Program-made: the position numbers and the translations under genes
Shown here: positions 1 through 8,785 of the stretch, in pieces
Numbering within the stretch: the stretch's first letter is position 1
Layout of the letters: the number at the start of each line of letters is the position of its first letter
From: Pseudomonadota bacterium
Lineage (GTDB): Bacteria; Pseudomonadota; Gammaproteobacteria; Steroidobacterales; Steroidobacteraceae
Assembly (NCBI GenBank): GCA_021820785.1
Contig: JAKADE010000011.1
Span: forward strand, 1-19,248
Length of the DNA: 19,248 nucleotides
Reading direction: 5' to 3'
Notes under the pieces: model-generated
Database searches by the model: none
Told to the model about the DNA's origin: nothing
The model's input: only the letters and a program-made list of their open reading frames with translations

Positions 1-1510
1 GACCGTCCTTGCCGATGCAGATGTGCACGATCGCCACGCCCTGCTCGTGCAGCACCTGGGCAATTTCCGGGTAAAACCCGCAGGTCATCGGGAAGCCCTT
101 CTTGACGCGCGGCGGGCTCGTGCCCGGCACGCGATCTTTGTCCGACACCTGAATGGCGCGATTGTAGCGGCGTGCAAACGCCCCCGACTTCGTCTGCAAC
201 CGGCACCATCGAGTCACATTGGATACATACCGGTGTTGCTTCGCCTTGGCCCACCACAGATGCGCCTTCGCGACATTTCTCGCAATCCCGCGCCCCTCGT
301 AATATGCGCCGCCGAGATAGTACTCGGCGAGCGCGACATTCTGGGTCGCAGCCTTGCGCAACCAGACGTAGGCTTTGGGGAAATCCTGCGCGGTTCCGCG
401 ACCCAGCGTGTAGTCGATCCCCAGCTCGGCCTCTGCGAGCGGAAACCCCTGCTGCGCGGCTCTGCGGAACCAGTAATGCCCGTTGGCCGCATTGCGCGCA
501 ACGCCACGTCCTACCTGGTAGTCGCCCCCGAGAGTGTACTGAGCGAACGCCACCCCCTGAGCGGCCGCTTCGCGCAACCAGAAATTGCCCTTGACGGGAT
601 TGGCCACGCATCCCCGACCCGCCACCTCATCGACACCGAGCGCCCCCTCCGCCGCCGGAAGTCCCTGAATGGCGGCTTTGCGAAACCAGTAGTTTGCGGT
701 CGCATAACTCTGCCGGACGCCAAATCCGCGCCCAATGTTGTAACCGAGCGCGTACTGCGCTTGGGCCAACCCCTGCATCGCTGCCTTGCGGAACCAGAGG
801 TTCGCCTTTGAATAGCTTTGCGCAACGCCCCTTCCGTACTGATACGCAACCGCGACGCCGTACTCCCCTTTGGCATCCCCACGCAAGGCGGCCTGCCGGA
901 ACCAGTGAAGCGCCTGCGCGTCGCTGCGCTTCACGCCGCGCCCCGACTGATAATCATAGGCAAGCACCAAGTCTGCGGCCACATTCCCCTGTGCGGCCGC
1001 CTTGCGATACAGGGCGTTTGCTCGGGCGTAATTCTGTTCGACGCCCCTGCCGGTGTAATAGGCTGCGGCAAGATTGATCTCGGCAGAGAGGTCGTCCTGA
1101 TCGGCCGCCTTCCGGTACCACTGAGCTGCGGTGACGCTGTTGCGGGCCACGCCGCGGCCCACGGAATAGTCGAAGCCGACGTTGAACTGCGCCCGGGCGT
1201 TCCCGGCCACCGCCGCGCGATGAAACCAGAATTGCGCATCCGGATAGCGCCCCGCTGCACGCTCCCGTCTGGCCATCGCGAGCTCTGCCGCGACGTCACC
1301 GGAGATGAGTTTCTGTCGAAGGCTCGCCGGTGCCTGAACGCAACCATGGGTACACTGCACGCTATGGACCGGACCCGGACCCTTCAGCGCCGCGCACCCC
1401 GCCAGACTCACTGCAACCAACACACATGCGACGGTTTCCGCCGCAGATCCGGTCGGCAACCGTTTCAATGGACGGGCACCCCGGACCTTCGCACCAATTC
1501 TGCTACTCAT
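1..1510 (-). CDS. Sel1-repeat lipoprotein with TonB-like C-terminal domain (3' end cut by window edge)
   Basis: The minus-strand frame is open from an ATG at 1508-1510 to the left edge, giving 503 codons without a stop. The N-terminus has a hydrophobic stretch ending in the lipobox L36-A37-G38-C39, so an outer-membrane or periplasmic lipoprotein is expected. Nine Sel1-like repeats of 36 residues follow, with the pattern A-x-x-x-L-G-x-x-Y-x-x-GRGV and an aromatic-R-K-A-A turn (for example GRGVARN, WFRKAA). Sel1 repeats are alpha-helical solenoids that bind other proteins. After the repeats the segment PPRVKKGFPMTCGFYPEIAQ and then GVAIVHICIGKDG resembles the start of a TonB C-terminal domain, which would finish outside the window. 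An AGGAG at 1523-1527 lies 12 bases before the ATG, a rather long spacing; a start further inside is possible but would shorten the signal region. The gene lies 196 bases downstream of the Tricorn-type gene on the same strand. The partner and process are unknown. Confidence 0.85.
   Translation of the reverse strand, partial: MSSRIGAKVRGARPLKRLPTGSAAETVACVLVAVSLAGCAALKGPGPVHSVQCTHGCVQAPASLRQKLISGDVAAELAMARRERAAGRYPDAQFWFHRAAVAGNARAQFNVGFDYSVGRGVARNSVTAAQWYRKAADQDDLSAEINLAAAYYTGRGVEQNYARANALYRKAAAQGNVAADLVLAYDYQSGRGVKRSDAQALHWFRQAALRGDAKGEYGVAVAYQYGRGVAQSYSKANLWFRKAAMQGLAQAQYALGYNIGRGFGVRQSYATANYWFRKAAIQGLPAAEGALGVDEVAGRGCVANPVKGNFWLREAAAQGVAFAQYTLGGDYQVGRGVARNAANGHYWFRRAAQQGFPLAEAELGIDYTLGRGTAQDFPKAYVWLRKAATQNVALAEYYLGGAYYEGRGIARNVAKAHLWWAKAKQHRYVSNVTRWCRLQTKSGAFARRYNRAIQVSDKDRVPGTSPPRVKKGFPMTCGFYPEIAQVLHEQGVAIVHICIGKDG
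221..1192 (-). repeat. nine tandem 108-bp Sel1-coding repeats
   Basis: The 36-residue Sel1 units appear in the DNA as a 108-bp period across about 970 bases. The units are diverged at the base level and are recognised mainly by the protein pattern GRG followed 12-16 residues later by an aromatic-R-K-A-A. The fifth and sixth units are irregular (GRGFGV and GRGCVA), so the array is old and not a recent expansion. Confidence 0.8.
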
Positions 1511-1706
1511 GCGAGACCAATACTCCTGCAGCCCCTGCGCATCCCGCTCCCGAACCGATCCTGCTGAACTCCGTCCTGCAGCCTCGCCAGACCGCAAGCC
1601 AGTCGCTACCTCGTTCTACCGCCCGTTCGGGGAGACGCCCCACCCGCCAGATCAAACCCTTGTCTCGCCCTGACCCGAATTCGCGCGCGTCCGGCGTCCA
1701 GCACGA

Positions 1707-4700
1707 TCAGTGGGTCGAAGAATTGCCAAGAGGCGATCCCGCATTGTGATTCGGATACGGCGGATGCGGAACGACGTGGAAAACGTGGCCCTTGAGCTCG
1801 CGCATCGCGAGTGCAACCGCCGCCTGAAGCTGCGGATCCTGCCCCTGCCGCCACAACGCCGGATTCATGGAGACCCGCAGATCCGGCGCCACCCCGTGAT
1901 CCTCAACCGCCCATCGCCCGTTCGGGAAATAAATCGCGACATCCGGCGCCGTGACCATGCTGCCATCCATCAGCGTCGGATAGGTACTGATCCCGACCAG
2001 TCCTCCCCAGGTACGGGTACCGACCAGCTGACCCACATGCTGATGCGTGAAGATGTAGGGCATGTAATCGCCGCCCGAGCCCGCAAAGTGATTGATGATC
2101 ATCACCTTGGGCCCGAAAATCGCCGTGGGCGCGACCTGCACGTGCCCATAACGATTCAGCTCGTAGCTCAGCACAGGCTGGCTCAGCTCGTTGATCACGT
2201 AATTTGCGAGCAATCCACCATGATTGAATCGCTCATCGACGATCGCCCCTTCCTTGCCGATCTGGGAGAAGAAATACCGGTTGAAGTACTTCCACCCCCC
2301 CGCTTCCGTATCGGGCAGATAGATGTAGGCGAGCTTGCCGTGACTGAGCTTGTTGACCAATTCCTGATTGTGCTCGATCCAGTCCTGTTTGCGCAGCGCC
2401 ATGGCGTGACGCACCGGAACCACGACGACCTGACGAGCCTTCGCGCCATCCGCAGTCGCCGCAATCGTCAGCACCACCTGCTTGCCCGCCGTGTTCTGAA
2501 AGAACGAGTAAATATTGTCTGTTCCGTACAACGGACGGCCATTGACCGCGAGCAGGTAATCGCCTTTCTTCACGTTGACGCCGGGCTGCGTGAGGGGTGC
2601 GTGCAGCTGCGGATTCCAGTTCTCTCCACTGTAGATGTGCGAGAAGCGGTAACGATCGTGTCTTACGGTATAGCTCGCGCCGAGCAACCCTACGGAAATG
2701 GGTTTTGGCCCATACGGCGACGAAAACAGGAACATGTGGGAAACACTGAGGTTTCCCACCATGTCGTGAAAGACATAGTTGAGGTCGGATCGACTTTCGA
2801 CGCCGGGCAGAAAGCGCGCATAGTATTTCTCTGCACGCGAAATATTCAGTCCATTGAAGTGCGGCGAATAGAAGAAATTCTGCTCGATCCGCCAGACCTG
2901 GCGATACATCTCATCCCATTCACGGTGTGGATTGACATGCACCTGGAGGCTGCCGGTATCGAGCGTCGTCGCAGCATGAGCTGCGAACTTGGACTGCGCC
3001 GGCGCAATTCTCCAGATCGAGTGCTGCTCAACCAGCATCTTCTTGCCGTCTGCCGAGATGACAAAATCCCCCACATCGGCCAGCACTTGCGCCGCCTTGC
3101 GCTTCTTCAGCGAGAAGCGGTACAGGTTCAGACCAGGGTGATCAGGCCGGTTCTGCCGAACAACAGGCCCCGCCAACAGCCACAGCACCCCCGGGGCCGA
3201 TACCCGCAATTTGCGATAGGAGCGTGGCGCGATGGGCAATGCCAGAATGCGGTTGGCAAGGCCCCGAAAGTCGATCTCGACGTTCGCCGGCTTGACCGCG
3301 GCCTTGCGTGCAGCAGCGGCTTGTTCATTCGAGTGGATGGGTGACACGACCCGCTCCTCGCCGACCCTCGGCGCCAGCGGCGACGGAATGTCGTTGCGAA
3401 GTACGGCAACGTAAACGTGGTACACCGTCGGCCGATCAAAGGACGACAGCGCCCACACCTCGGCTCCCGGATTCGGGTTCGTACTGGCGAGGAAATAGAG
3501 ATATTTGCCACTGGGGTCGAACTGCGAGCGCTGTGCATCGCTGCCCGCTGGCGTGATTCGCGTCGACTTCCCCGATTCCAGAGAATAAACGAAAACTGCG
3601 TGCAGATAATTCGGAAGGACGGTCGTATAGGTGAGCCAACGACTGTCCGCGGACCACCCGGGATGGAAGGAGCGATAGCGCGTATCGTAATACCGTGTCG
3701 CAACGAGCGTCCGCTTGCCAGTGCTCACGTTCACGATCCAAAGGTGCTGCGCAATGTCGGTGAACGCGAGGTAGCGACCGTCAGGCGACCAGACCGGATC
3801 GAAGTAGAACGTCGGGTGGGCGCCAAGACTGATTTTACGGATCGCGCCAATGCCATTCTGCGGACTGATGTACAGCTCGTTCTGACCCGACGCGTCGGAA
3901 AAATAGGCGATCTGCGCACCGTTCGGCGACCAGGCAGGATACCGCTCGCATGCCCCCGTGGTATCCGTGATGTCCTGCGCGACGCCGTGCTTGGTGGGAA
4001 CCGTCAGGATGTCACAATGCGCTTGGAAGACCGCTCGCACCCCATGTGGCGAGATGTCAGGATGGCGCAACTGGTGACCGACAGCCTCCCAGCGCGGCCG
4101 CGCGGCCGGAAAATCGGCATGGATGACCACGTGGACTCGCCGAATTCGCCCCGAATTCACGTCGAACAAGAACAGCTTACCCATCTCGGTATAGACAATG
4201 GCCGGACGCAACGTGTGCAAAGCGCCCGCCGTTGCAGTCAAGATGTCGTGTCCGTCAGCGGGAGATACTGCGGTGATTGCTTTGGTGCCAAGGTCGTAAC
4301 GGAAGAGCCTGTAGTGGTTCCCGCTCCGATCGGAGAGGAAATAGATCGCATTTCCGATCCACATCGGATCCTTGTTGTTGGCACCGTCGCGCGGCAGGGT
4401 AGTCACGGCCGAATTGCTCAGTTGCGCAATCCGGATGCGAGGCTCCAGACCGCCCCGATAATGCTTCCACGCCTCGAACCACGGATGATTCCGGAACGGA
4501 ACATATGCGAGACGTGACCCGTCCGGCGAGTAGGAACCCTGCGTGGCCCACGGCAACGGCAGTGCGACGGGCAATCTGCCGTGCACGGATACCGTGAACA
4601 GCCGGAAGTACAGAGGATCAATGCTGTCGCGGGTGGATCTGAACAGCACTCGCCTGCCATCATTTGTCCAGCCCACCGTGATATTCGGTCCGGGATACCA

Positions 4701-5021
4701 GGTGAGACGTCGCGCAGACCCACCGTCCGAGGGCATCACGTATATCGCCTGATTGCCGCGGTGATCGCTCGTAAACGCGAGTCGCTTACCGTTCGGCGAG
4801 AAGATGGGCGAACTATCGTGCCGCGCGCCCGAGGTGAGCCGATAGGCGACCCCTCCCCTGCGGCCGACCGACCAGAGACTCCCGGCGTACGCGAACACGA
4901 TCCGATGGGCATCGACCGTGGGGTGCTGAAAGAGAATCGGTGCGGGTCTGGCCTGGGCCACAACTAGTCCGAGCACAAGACCAATCGGGAGGGCCAAGGA
5001 GCGGATCGGCAATAGGCGCAT
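1707..5021 (-). CDS. exported Tricorn-type protease (S41 family)
   Basis: This 1104-aa protein has the full Tricorn layout. A signal peptide (about 1-24, cleavage after AQA) suggests export, unlike the cytosolic archaeal Tricorn. Two beta-propellers follow (about 30-300 and 310-600), with PD40-type blades such as FSPNGKRLAFTSD and WSPDGRYLAFTD. Then come a helical C1 domain, a PDZ domain (about 775-865) and the S41 catalytic domain (about 870-1075). The four catalytic residues of archaeal Tricorn (S745, H746, S965, E1023) have counterparts here: S761-H762 in LSVSHM, S982 in FAGSGGD and E1040 in VEDHGVAPD. The 58-residue distance from serine to glutamate is the same. The likely role is trimming of peptides or damaged proteins in the periplasm; the substrate is not known. 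GGGGGAG at 5027-5033, five bases before the ATG, supports this start. Confidence 0.93.
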   Translation of the reverse strand: MRLLPIRSLALPIGLVLGLVVAQARPAPILFQHPTVDAHRIVFAYAGSLWSVGRRGGVAYRLTSGARHDSSPIFSPNGKRLAFTSDHRGNQAIYVMPSDGGSARRLTWYPGPNITVGWTNDGRRVLFRSTRDSIDPLYFRLFTVSVHGRLPVALPLPWATQGSYSPDGSRLAYVPFRNHPWFEAWKHYRGGLEPRIRIAQLSNSAVTTLPRDGANNKDPMWIGNAIYFLSDRSGNHYRLFRYDLGTKAITAVSPADGHDILTATAGALHTLRPAIVYTEMGKLFLFDVNSGRIRRVHVVIHADFPAARPRWEAVGHQLRHPDISPHGVRAVFQAHCDILTVPTKHGVAQDITDTTGACERYPAWSPNGAQIAYFSDASGQNELYISPQNGIGAIRKISLGAHPTFYFDPVWSPDGRYLAFTDIAQHLWIVNVSTGKRTLVATRYYDTRYRSFHPGWSADSRWLTYTTVLPNYLHAVFVYSLESGKSTRITPAGSDAQRSQFDPSGKYLYFLASTNPNPGAEVWALSSFDRPTVYHVYVAVLRNDIPSPLAPRVGEERVVSPIHSNEQAAAARKAAVKPANVEIDFRGLANRILALPIAPRSYRKLRVSAPGVLWLLAGPVVRQNRPDHPGLNLYRFSLKKRKAAQVLADVGDFVISADGKKMLVEQHSIWRIAPAQSKFAAHAATTLDTGSLQVHVNPHREWDEMYRQVWRIEQNFFYSPHFNGLNISRAEKYYARFLPGVESRSDLNYVFHDMVGNLSVSHMFLFSSPYGPKPISVGLLGASYTVRHDRYRFSHIYSGENWNPQLHAPLTQPGVNVKKGDYLLAVNGRPLYGTDNIYSFFQNTAGKQVVLTIAATADGAKARQVVVVPVRHAMALRKQDWIEHNQELVNKLSHGKLAYIYLPDTEAGGWKYFNRYFFSQIGKEGAIVDERFNHGGLLANYVINELSQPVLSYELNRYGHVQVAPTAIFGPKVMIINHFAGSGGDYMPYIFTHQHVGQLVGTRTWGGLVGISTYPTLMDGSMVTAPDVAIYFPNGRWAVEDHGVAPDLRVSMNPALWRQGQDPQLQAAVALAMRELKGHVFHVVPHPPYPNHNAGSPLGNSSTH

Positions 5022-6180
5022 GGGAACTCCCCCTTCGAAGCGCCTGGCCGGTCATTTCGCGGCGGCGGGCGGCTGCAGTCAGCACGAGTCCTGCCGGACC
5101 TGTTTGAATTGAAAACGCGCCCAAGCGTTCGATGAATGTGCTCGGAATGTACCCTAACGCACGACAGCCTTGCAAGGCACGGGGAAATCCTCCCGGGATT
5201 ACCCTCCTGTCAGCGCTCTTTCACACGTGATGGCTGGCGCACACCGCACAAACCTAGAGAGATGGAACGAGCGCACCTCCCATCGACAGCGATAAGGAGT
5301 CCGATCACGGCACATAAAAGGACGCGAATATGTTCGCGCGGCACGGCGCCTTCCGTCCACACATCGTTGCCCGCCTTCTGCCTCGATTTGCGTTACCGAA
5401 GGGGTTGCCGTGCCGTCGCCGTTCGCTCCCCGAGGCGTGGCTCGACATTTCCGACGTTCACCCACCGTCCACAACCGAAGTAGTCACTGGATCTCTTGCG
5501 ACCGAGTGCGCCCGCAGAAATGAACCGGTTGTATTCGGGCGCGCTCCCGAAGGCTCCTTACGGATACTCCGTGCATTGATATACAGTTCGTGAATGGACA
5601 CCGTCATATGTGTTGTTGCCACTATCGCAATGCGGCAAATGACGCGGGCGGCCGTTCCGCAGCGACCACCATGGCGGCGATCGGCATCGAAGACGCAGCA
5701 CGCTCTATCCGGCTTCGGGCTCGACAGCGATCCGCCGGAGCCCTGAATTTACTCAGCCAGAGCTGGTTGGTCTCCAGAGCTCGGCTCGGCACAGAGCGCG
5801 GCCAACTCACTGCTTCGGCATACGCTCGAAGCCAAATGTTTCACATCGCCACGCCAACCCGCCGAGCCCTAGCGTGTCGCGGGAACAGACGTGTGCATGA
5901 CAGGGACCACAGGAGGCAGCGCAGCATGCCACGCAGCTGCATTTTCCAAGGTCGGGCGTGATGCAAAGGCGCTGTTGCGGCCATACCCGTACGGCTACAA
6001 GAGCCCCGTGCTGGAACGTTCACCGGCTGCTTACCACGGCTCCTGGCGATGCGGGATATGTTGAGCCTGGCACCGAAGGCATGACCGACCCAGCACGCTG
6101 ATTCGTGTCGCATCCTCGGTTATGGGCCTCGGCTGCGGCCGGCGGTGTCAACGAGTGTTTCGAACGCGACGCAGATTTCG
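5022..6180. other. gene-free stretch, possibly decayed element DNA
   Basis: I see no coding region here that I can support. The open frames are short, overlap on both strands, are rich in arginine and serine and resemble no family I know. The best-looking start is an ATG at 5330 with AAGGA seven bases upstream, but its 87-residue product looks random. The left end should hold the promoter of the Tricorn-type gene; I could not pick a convincing -35/-10 pair. Because a recombinase remnant follows at 6182, this stretch may be the eroded body of an older integrated element. Confidence 0.5.
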
Positions 6181-6181
6181 G

Positions 6182-6319
6182 CTCGCCGGGCGGAGACCGG
6201 TGAGGGGCCACGAGGTCCTCGTCAAGCCCATTCTTCTCAGCCGCGAAGCGCTTCCGAGCCAGACCGAACCCAAGGCTGTGCCGGGAGAGCGCAACGGGCT
6301 GCATGTGGCGTCCCCAAGG
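6182..6319 (+). pseudogene. 3' remnant of a second serine recombinase gene ending at the tRNA-Glu site
   Basis: This stretch aligns without gaps to the 3' end of the intact recombinase gene at an offset of exactly 5100 bases. From 6211 to 6319 I count 83 identical bases out of 109, and the match weakens to about 28 of 40 further left. In the same reading frame the residues EVLV, EAL, KAVPGER and VASPR are shared with the intact protein. Nothing upstream resembles the catalytic or DNA-binding domains, so only the last 45 or so codons remain. The open frame continues past the tRNA-derived repeat with an unrelated tail to a stop near 6373. Mismatches spread along the alignment suggest a diverged relative, not a recent copy. 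Confidence 0.8.
6304..6319 (+). repeat. left attachment-site repeat (tRNA-Glu 3' fragment)
   Basis: This 16-bp sequence is identical to 11404-11419 and in the same orientation. Here the tRNA match stops after CCCCAAGG, as expected for the element end away from the restored tRNA. It is also the left arm region of a perfect inverted repeat (6304-6329). Confidence 0.75.
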
Positions 6320-6329
6320 CGACGCCACA
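6304..6329. repeat. perfect 9-bp inverted repeat over the left junction
   Basis: The arms TGTGGCGTC (6304-6312) and GACGCCACA (6321-6329) are perfect reverse complements separated by CCCAAGGC. Serine integrases bind partly symmetrical half-sites, so this dyad could be a recombinase binding site. The right-hand copy lacks the second arm. Confidence 0.6.
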
Positions 6330-6487
6330 CATCGCCACCCGCACTGGTGCAATCAGTCAGACTCAGTGAATAAACCCCACAATTGCTGACAAGAGCCTAA
6401 ACGCGGACATGAGTTCAAAAGTCACTGGTCCTCTCGCATCAATCCCTTCGCAGCGGCGGTGCACGCCTGATTACGCCATTGCGTATC

Positions 6488-7471
6488 TCACGGTTTGCCA
6501 GGATCTCGTCGCGCCTCTCGCAACGCCTGACCCAGTGGTCCGTCGGCGCGCAACAGACTCTTTATCTGGGAATACGGGACGGTCACATCCACAGCGCCGA
6601 CAGACGCAGTGTATGCCACATCAAGCTTGTGAGCTTCAAAGATGTATATTGGCCCGCTTTCAACAGTGTTCCACATAGACTTCGGCCACTGCTTGGCGAA
6701 ATCCGAGTGAACAACGGCCCGCAGCCGACGATGCCAATGCACGTTCGCTGCGAACACCTTTGCCAATGGGACGATGCCATCGGTGTGCAGGTCAATCAGA
6801 TAGCTCGCCCCGGAGCGCATCGCCTGCGCGCCCCCCGTATAACGCGATCTGAACAGAACAATATCCAGCAGGTACGGCCCCGGTCGATACAAGTCGAATG
6901 ACTGGTCGTACGCATAGCCTGGGGGATAAAATTCTCCATGCGGCGGAGGAGTATTGAATAACCCGGCAGCTTCAAAATTCAGTGATCTGACTCGCTGCGC
7001 GGCAGACTTCGCGAAGAAGTGATTTGTGGAGATCGTATCCGCTTCATGACTATCAAATTGGGGATAGTGCGCGGCGTCACGCGCCTCACCATATCGAAAC
7101 TCCTTGTGCTCAATGATCGCGTAGTCACCGACGAACGGCCATGGCCCAGTCGACTGTTGACTTTCAAGTTCCTGCAAGCGTCGCAGCCGAGACGCATACG
7201 AATTCAGGACGTTCGGCGAGCCGCGATATTCTCGCTGTCGATCGGCAATCCATCGAGCCTCATCCGTCATCAATTGTGCGCGCGCCGGTCCTCGCAATTG
7301 CGCAAGCAATCCATGATAAAGATGATCTATATTGCGCTTGAGCTGAGGGATCGTCTGTGGTTTCCAGACCTTGGCCGATGCGGGATTCACACGCAGCGCT
7401 AAGATCAAGACGCAACTGAGCGCAATCATTATTCGAGCCGAACAGTAGGGTAAGTACGATCTGTTGATCAT
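6488..7471 (-). CDS. exported LprI-like/DUF3298 protein, possible lysozyme-binding protein
   Basis: The 327-aa product begins with a signal peptide of about 33 residues (hydrophobic IMIALSCVLILAL, cleavage after ASA). Residues about 36-100 resemble the LprI-like N-terminal domain (LMTDEARWIADRQREY), but the usual cysteine after this motif is absent. The C-terminal part (about 225-300) resembles DUF3298, the domain of the lysozyme-sensing anti-sigma factor RsiV: SYLIDLHTDGIVPLAKVF and later a Y-T-A-S-V-G-A-V-D-V-T-V-P-Y run. Both families are tied to lysozyme binding, so a protective envelope or periplasmic protein is a reasonable guess; no activity is proven. I start at the ATG at 7469-7471 because AGGA lies five bases upstream; a GTG at 7511-7513 would put 14 extra residues before the signal peptide. 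It is the only recognisable cargo of the element and looks less GC-rich than the flanking genes. Confidence 0.75.
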   Translation of the reverse strand: MINRSYLPYCSARIMIALSCVLILALRVNPASAKVWKPQTIPQLKRNIDHLYHGLLAQLRGPARAQLMTDEARWIADRQREYRGSPNVLNSYASRLRRLQELESQQSTGPWPFVGDYAIIEHKEFRYGEARDAAHYPQFDSHEADTISTNHFFAKSAAQRVRSLNFEAAGLFNTPPPHGEFYPPGYAYDQSFDLYRPGPYLLDIVLFRSRYTGGAQAMRSGASYLIDLHTDGIVPLAKVFAANVHWHRRLRAVVHSDFAKQWPKSMWNTVESGPIYIFEAHKLDVAYTASVGAVDVTVPYSQIKSLLRADGPLGQALREARRDPGKP

Positions 7472-7546
7472 AGAATTCCTGCCGGCGAGTTCTTTTATTG
7501 GAGCTTCTATCACATGCAGCGTCGTTCCTTCAACAGGAAGGAGAAG

Positions 7547-7567
7547 GGGGCCGGACGAGCCGGCCCC
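7547..7567 (-). terminator. hairpin resembling a factor-independent terminator
   Basis: GGGGCCGG (7547-7554) pairs perfectly with CCGGCCCC (7560-7567) around a five-base loop. Read on the minus strand it is followed by the pyrimidine-rich CTTCTCCTTCC, a weak tail. It lies just upstream of the exported DUF3298 gene and would stop transcripts arriving from the gene-free stretch to its right. Confidence 0.4.
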
Positions 7568-8039
7568 AGTGAATGATAAAACCAGTTTTATGTCCTCATG
7601 AATTTCTCCACCTGATAGTGACCTATAGAATGATTCAAGCAGCAGTTGACCCCGGGCAGATTGCCCGTTGCCGCTCGCTCTGAACGTTTGCAGGGTCTTC
7701 CCGATCTGCCAAATCGAGAAGCTCTGTTACCAGTCGACCCGCCAAGGTCGACCGCCCCAATGGCATCCTGCCCTACTCACTTCCTGGGCCTGCCAGACCC
7801 AATTACGTCGAGATTCGATCGCCCTCGGATTTCGGAATCGCTTGGACCAGACAGTCAGTCAGCCCGCGCTCCGCACCCATGGGTGCTTCTACTTGCCAAG
7901 TCTCCCTCTCCGCCCTTTTTTCGCACCAAAGTGCAGCGCTCGCATTGCCGTGCTTAGCGCCCGAGGGGTAGGAGATTCCCCAGTTCTTCCACAGAATTTC
8001 CAGTCATTGAACGTGTCGACATCAAATCGATGAATGCTC

Positions 8040-8610
8040 TAGTGCTGTGCACTTCCCCCACCGGGTGGCGGGCTTTCGCGGTCCCAGGATTCCAAGACGA
8101 ACCGCTACTCTCATCGATCATCGTTTGCCGCTGACTTGGCCGGGTGTCCCCCGGCTACACGCTATAACTCCGATTGCACCCTGGACTGATTACCGGGTTG
8201 CGTTTACAGGCTTGAGCTATTCGAGAACCCTCTCGGCTTGCGCCGCGAGGTGCTGACCGCCACACATCACTGCTGACAGCCCGACGCCATTACTGACGCC
8301 TCACTCGCCCACCTGTCGGTACGCGTCATACCCTCGTAAGTCCCTACGGACCGATTCGAGCATGCCGCGACTCATCCTTGAGCCTTCTGTGGACAGGCAT
8401 TCCGCATTACTGCGGTAGCCGTGCCCTGGTCGCCCAATCCCCGCCTTATGTGACCTTTGAATTCAAGCAGCGGGTCGATGGGAATACGGTCAGTCGGCGG
8501 GATTTTCACCCGCCTCAGCCGTGTTGCGGCCGCACCAGCCCGATGAAGGGCATGCGGCTACAGCGATCTACCAGTTGGCGACTGGCATGTCCCGTCCGGG
8601 ACGCTCGACG
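8040..8610 (-). ncRNA. possible group II intron domain I fragment or other structured RNA
   Basis: Read on the minus strand, this stretch runs CCAGTCGCCAACTGG, then AGATCGCTGTAGC, GGGCTGGTGCGG, and GGCGGGTGAAAATCCCGCC followed by GACTGACC. The order and the GGTGAAAATCC stem-loop resemble domain I of some bacterial group II introns as I remember them. No reverse transcriptase and no convincing domain V are present, so at best it is a truncated intron. The resemblance is from memory and was not tested by a covariance model. Confidence 0.25.
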
Positions 8611-8614
8611 TATG

Positions 8615-8641
8615 GAAGCGGGGGGTGGCGACCCCCGCTTC
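8615..8641. repeat. 10-bp perfect hairpin
   Basis: GAAGCGGGGG (8615-8624) pairs with CCCCCGCTTC (8632-8641) around the loop GTGGCGA. There is no T-run on either side, so a simple terminator is unlikely. A second short dyad, GTCCC/GGGAC, lies just to the left at 8589-8602. Confidence 0.6.
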
Positions 8642-8740
8642 GCTTATGGCTGGCGAGGATGTTGGCGCACCCCATGCTCCTGTTAGAGCTACCAAGTGTA
8701 GCGACTGCGCTTTTTAAATTTTTGGCCTGCGGCGGGCAGC

Positions 8741-8785
8741 GGGTTCTCGGCCTGACGGCCTGCGAACCCTCGGCCGCCTTGGCCG
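8741..8785. repeat. two adjacent hairpins upstream of the 252-aa gene
   Basis: GGGTTC (8741-8746) pairs with GAACCC (8764-8769) and encloses GGCC-TGAC-GGCC. CGGCC (8771-8775) pairs with GGCCG (8781-8785). Just before them is an AT-rich run, TTTTTAAATTTTT, unusual in this GC-rich DNA. The pair lies 150-200 bases before the start of the 252-aa gene, so a leader RNA or a binding region is possible. Confidence 0.5.

Noticed and set aside
23..1567. plus-strand open frames at the left end
   Set aside because: They are opposite the Sel1-repeat gene and simply mirror its 108-bp periodicity.
1710..4517. long plus-strand open frames (1710-3344 and 3417-4517)
   Set aside because: They lie opposite the Tricorn-type gene, whose domains and catalytic residues are clear; their products are arginine-rich and resemble nothing.
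5330..5593. 87-codon frame with a fair ribosome-binding site
   Set aside because: The product has no protein-like pattern and overlaps other random frames in a stretch with no other sign of coding.
7873..7900. NtrC sites and a sigma-54 promoter
   Set aside because: The palindrome arms resemble NtrC half-sites, but the spacing is six, not seven, and the candidate -24/-12 pair has its GG and GC one base too close.
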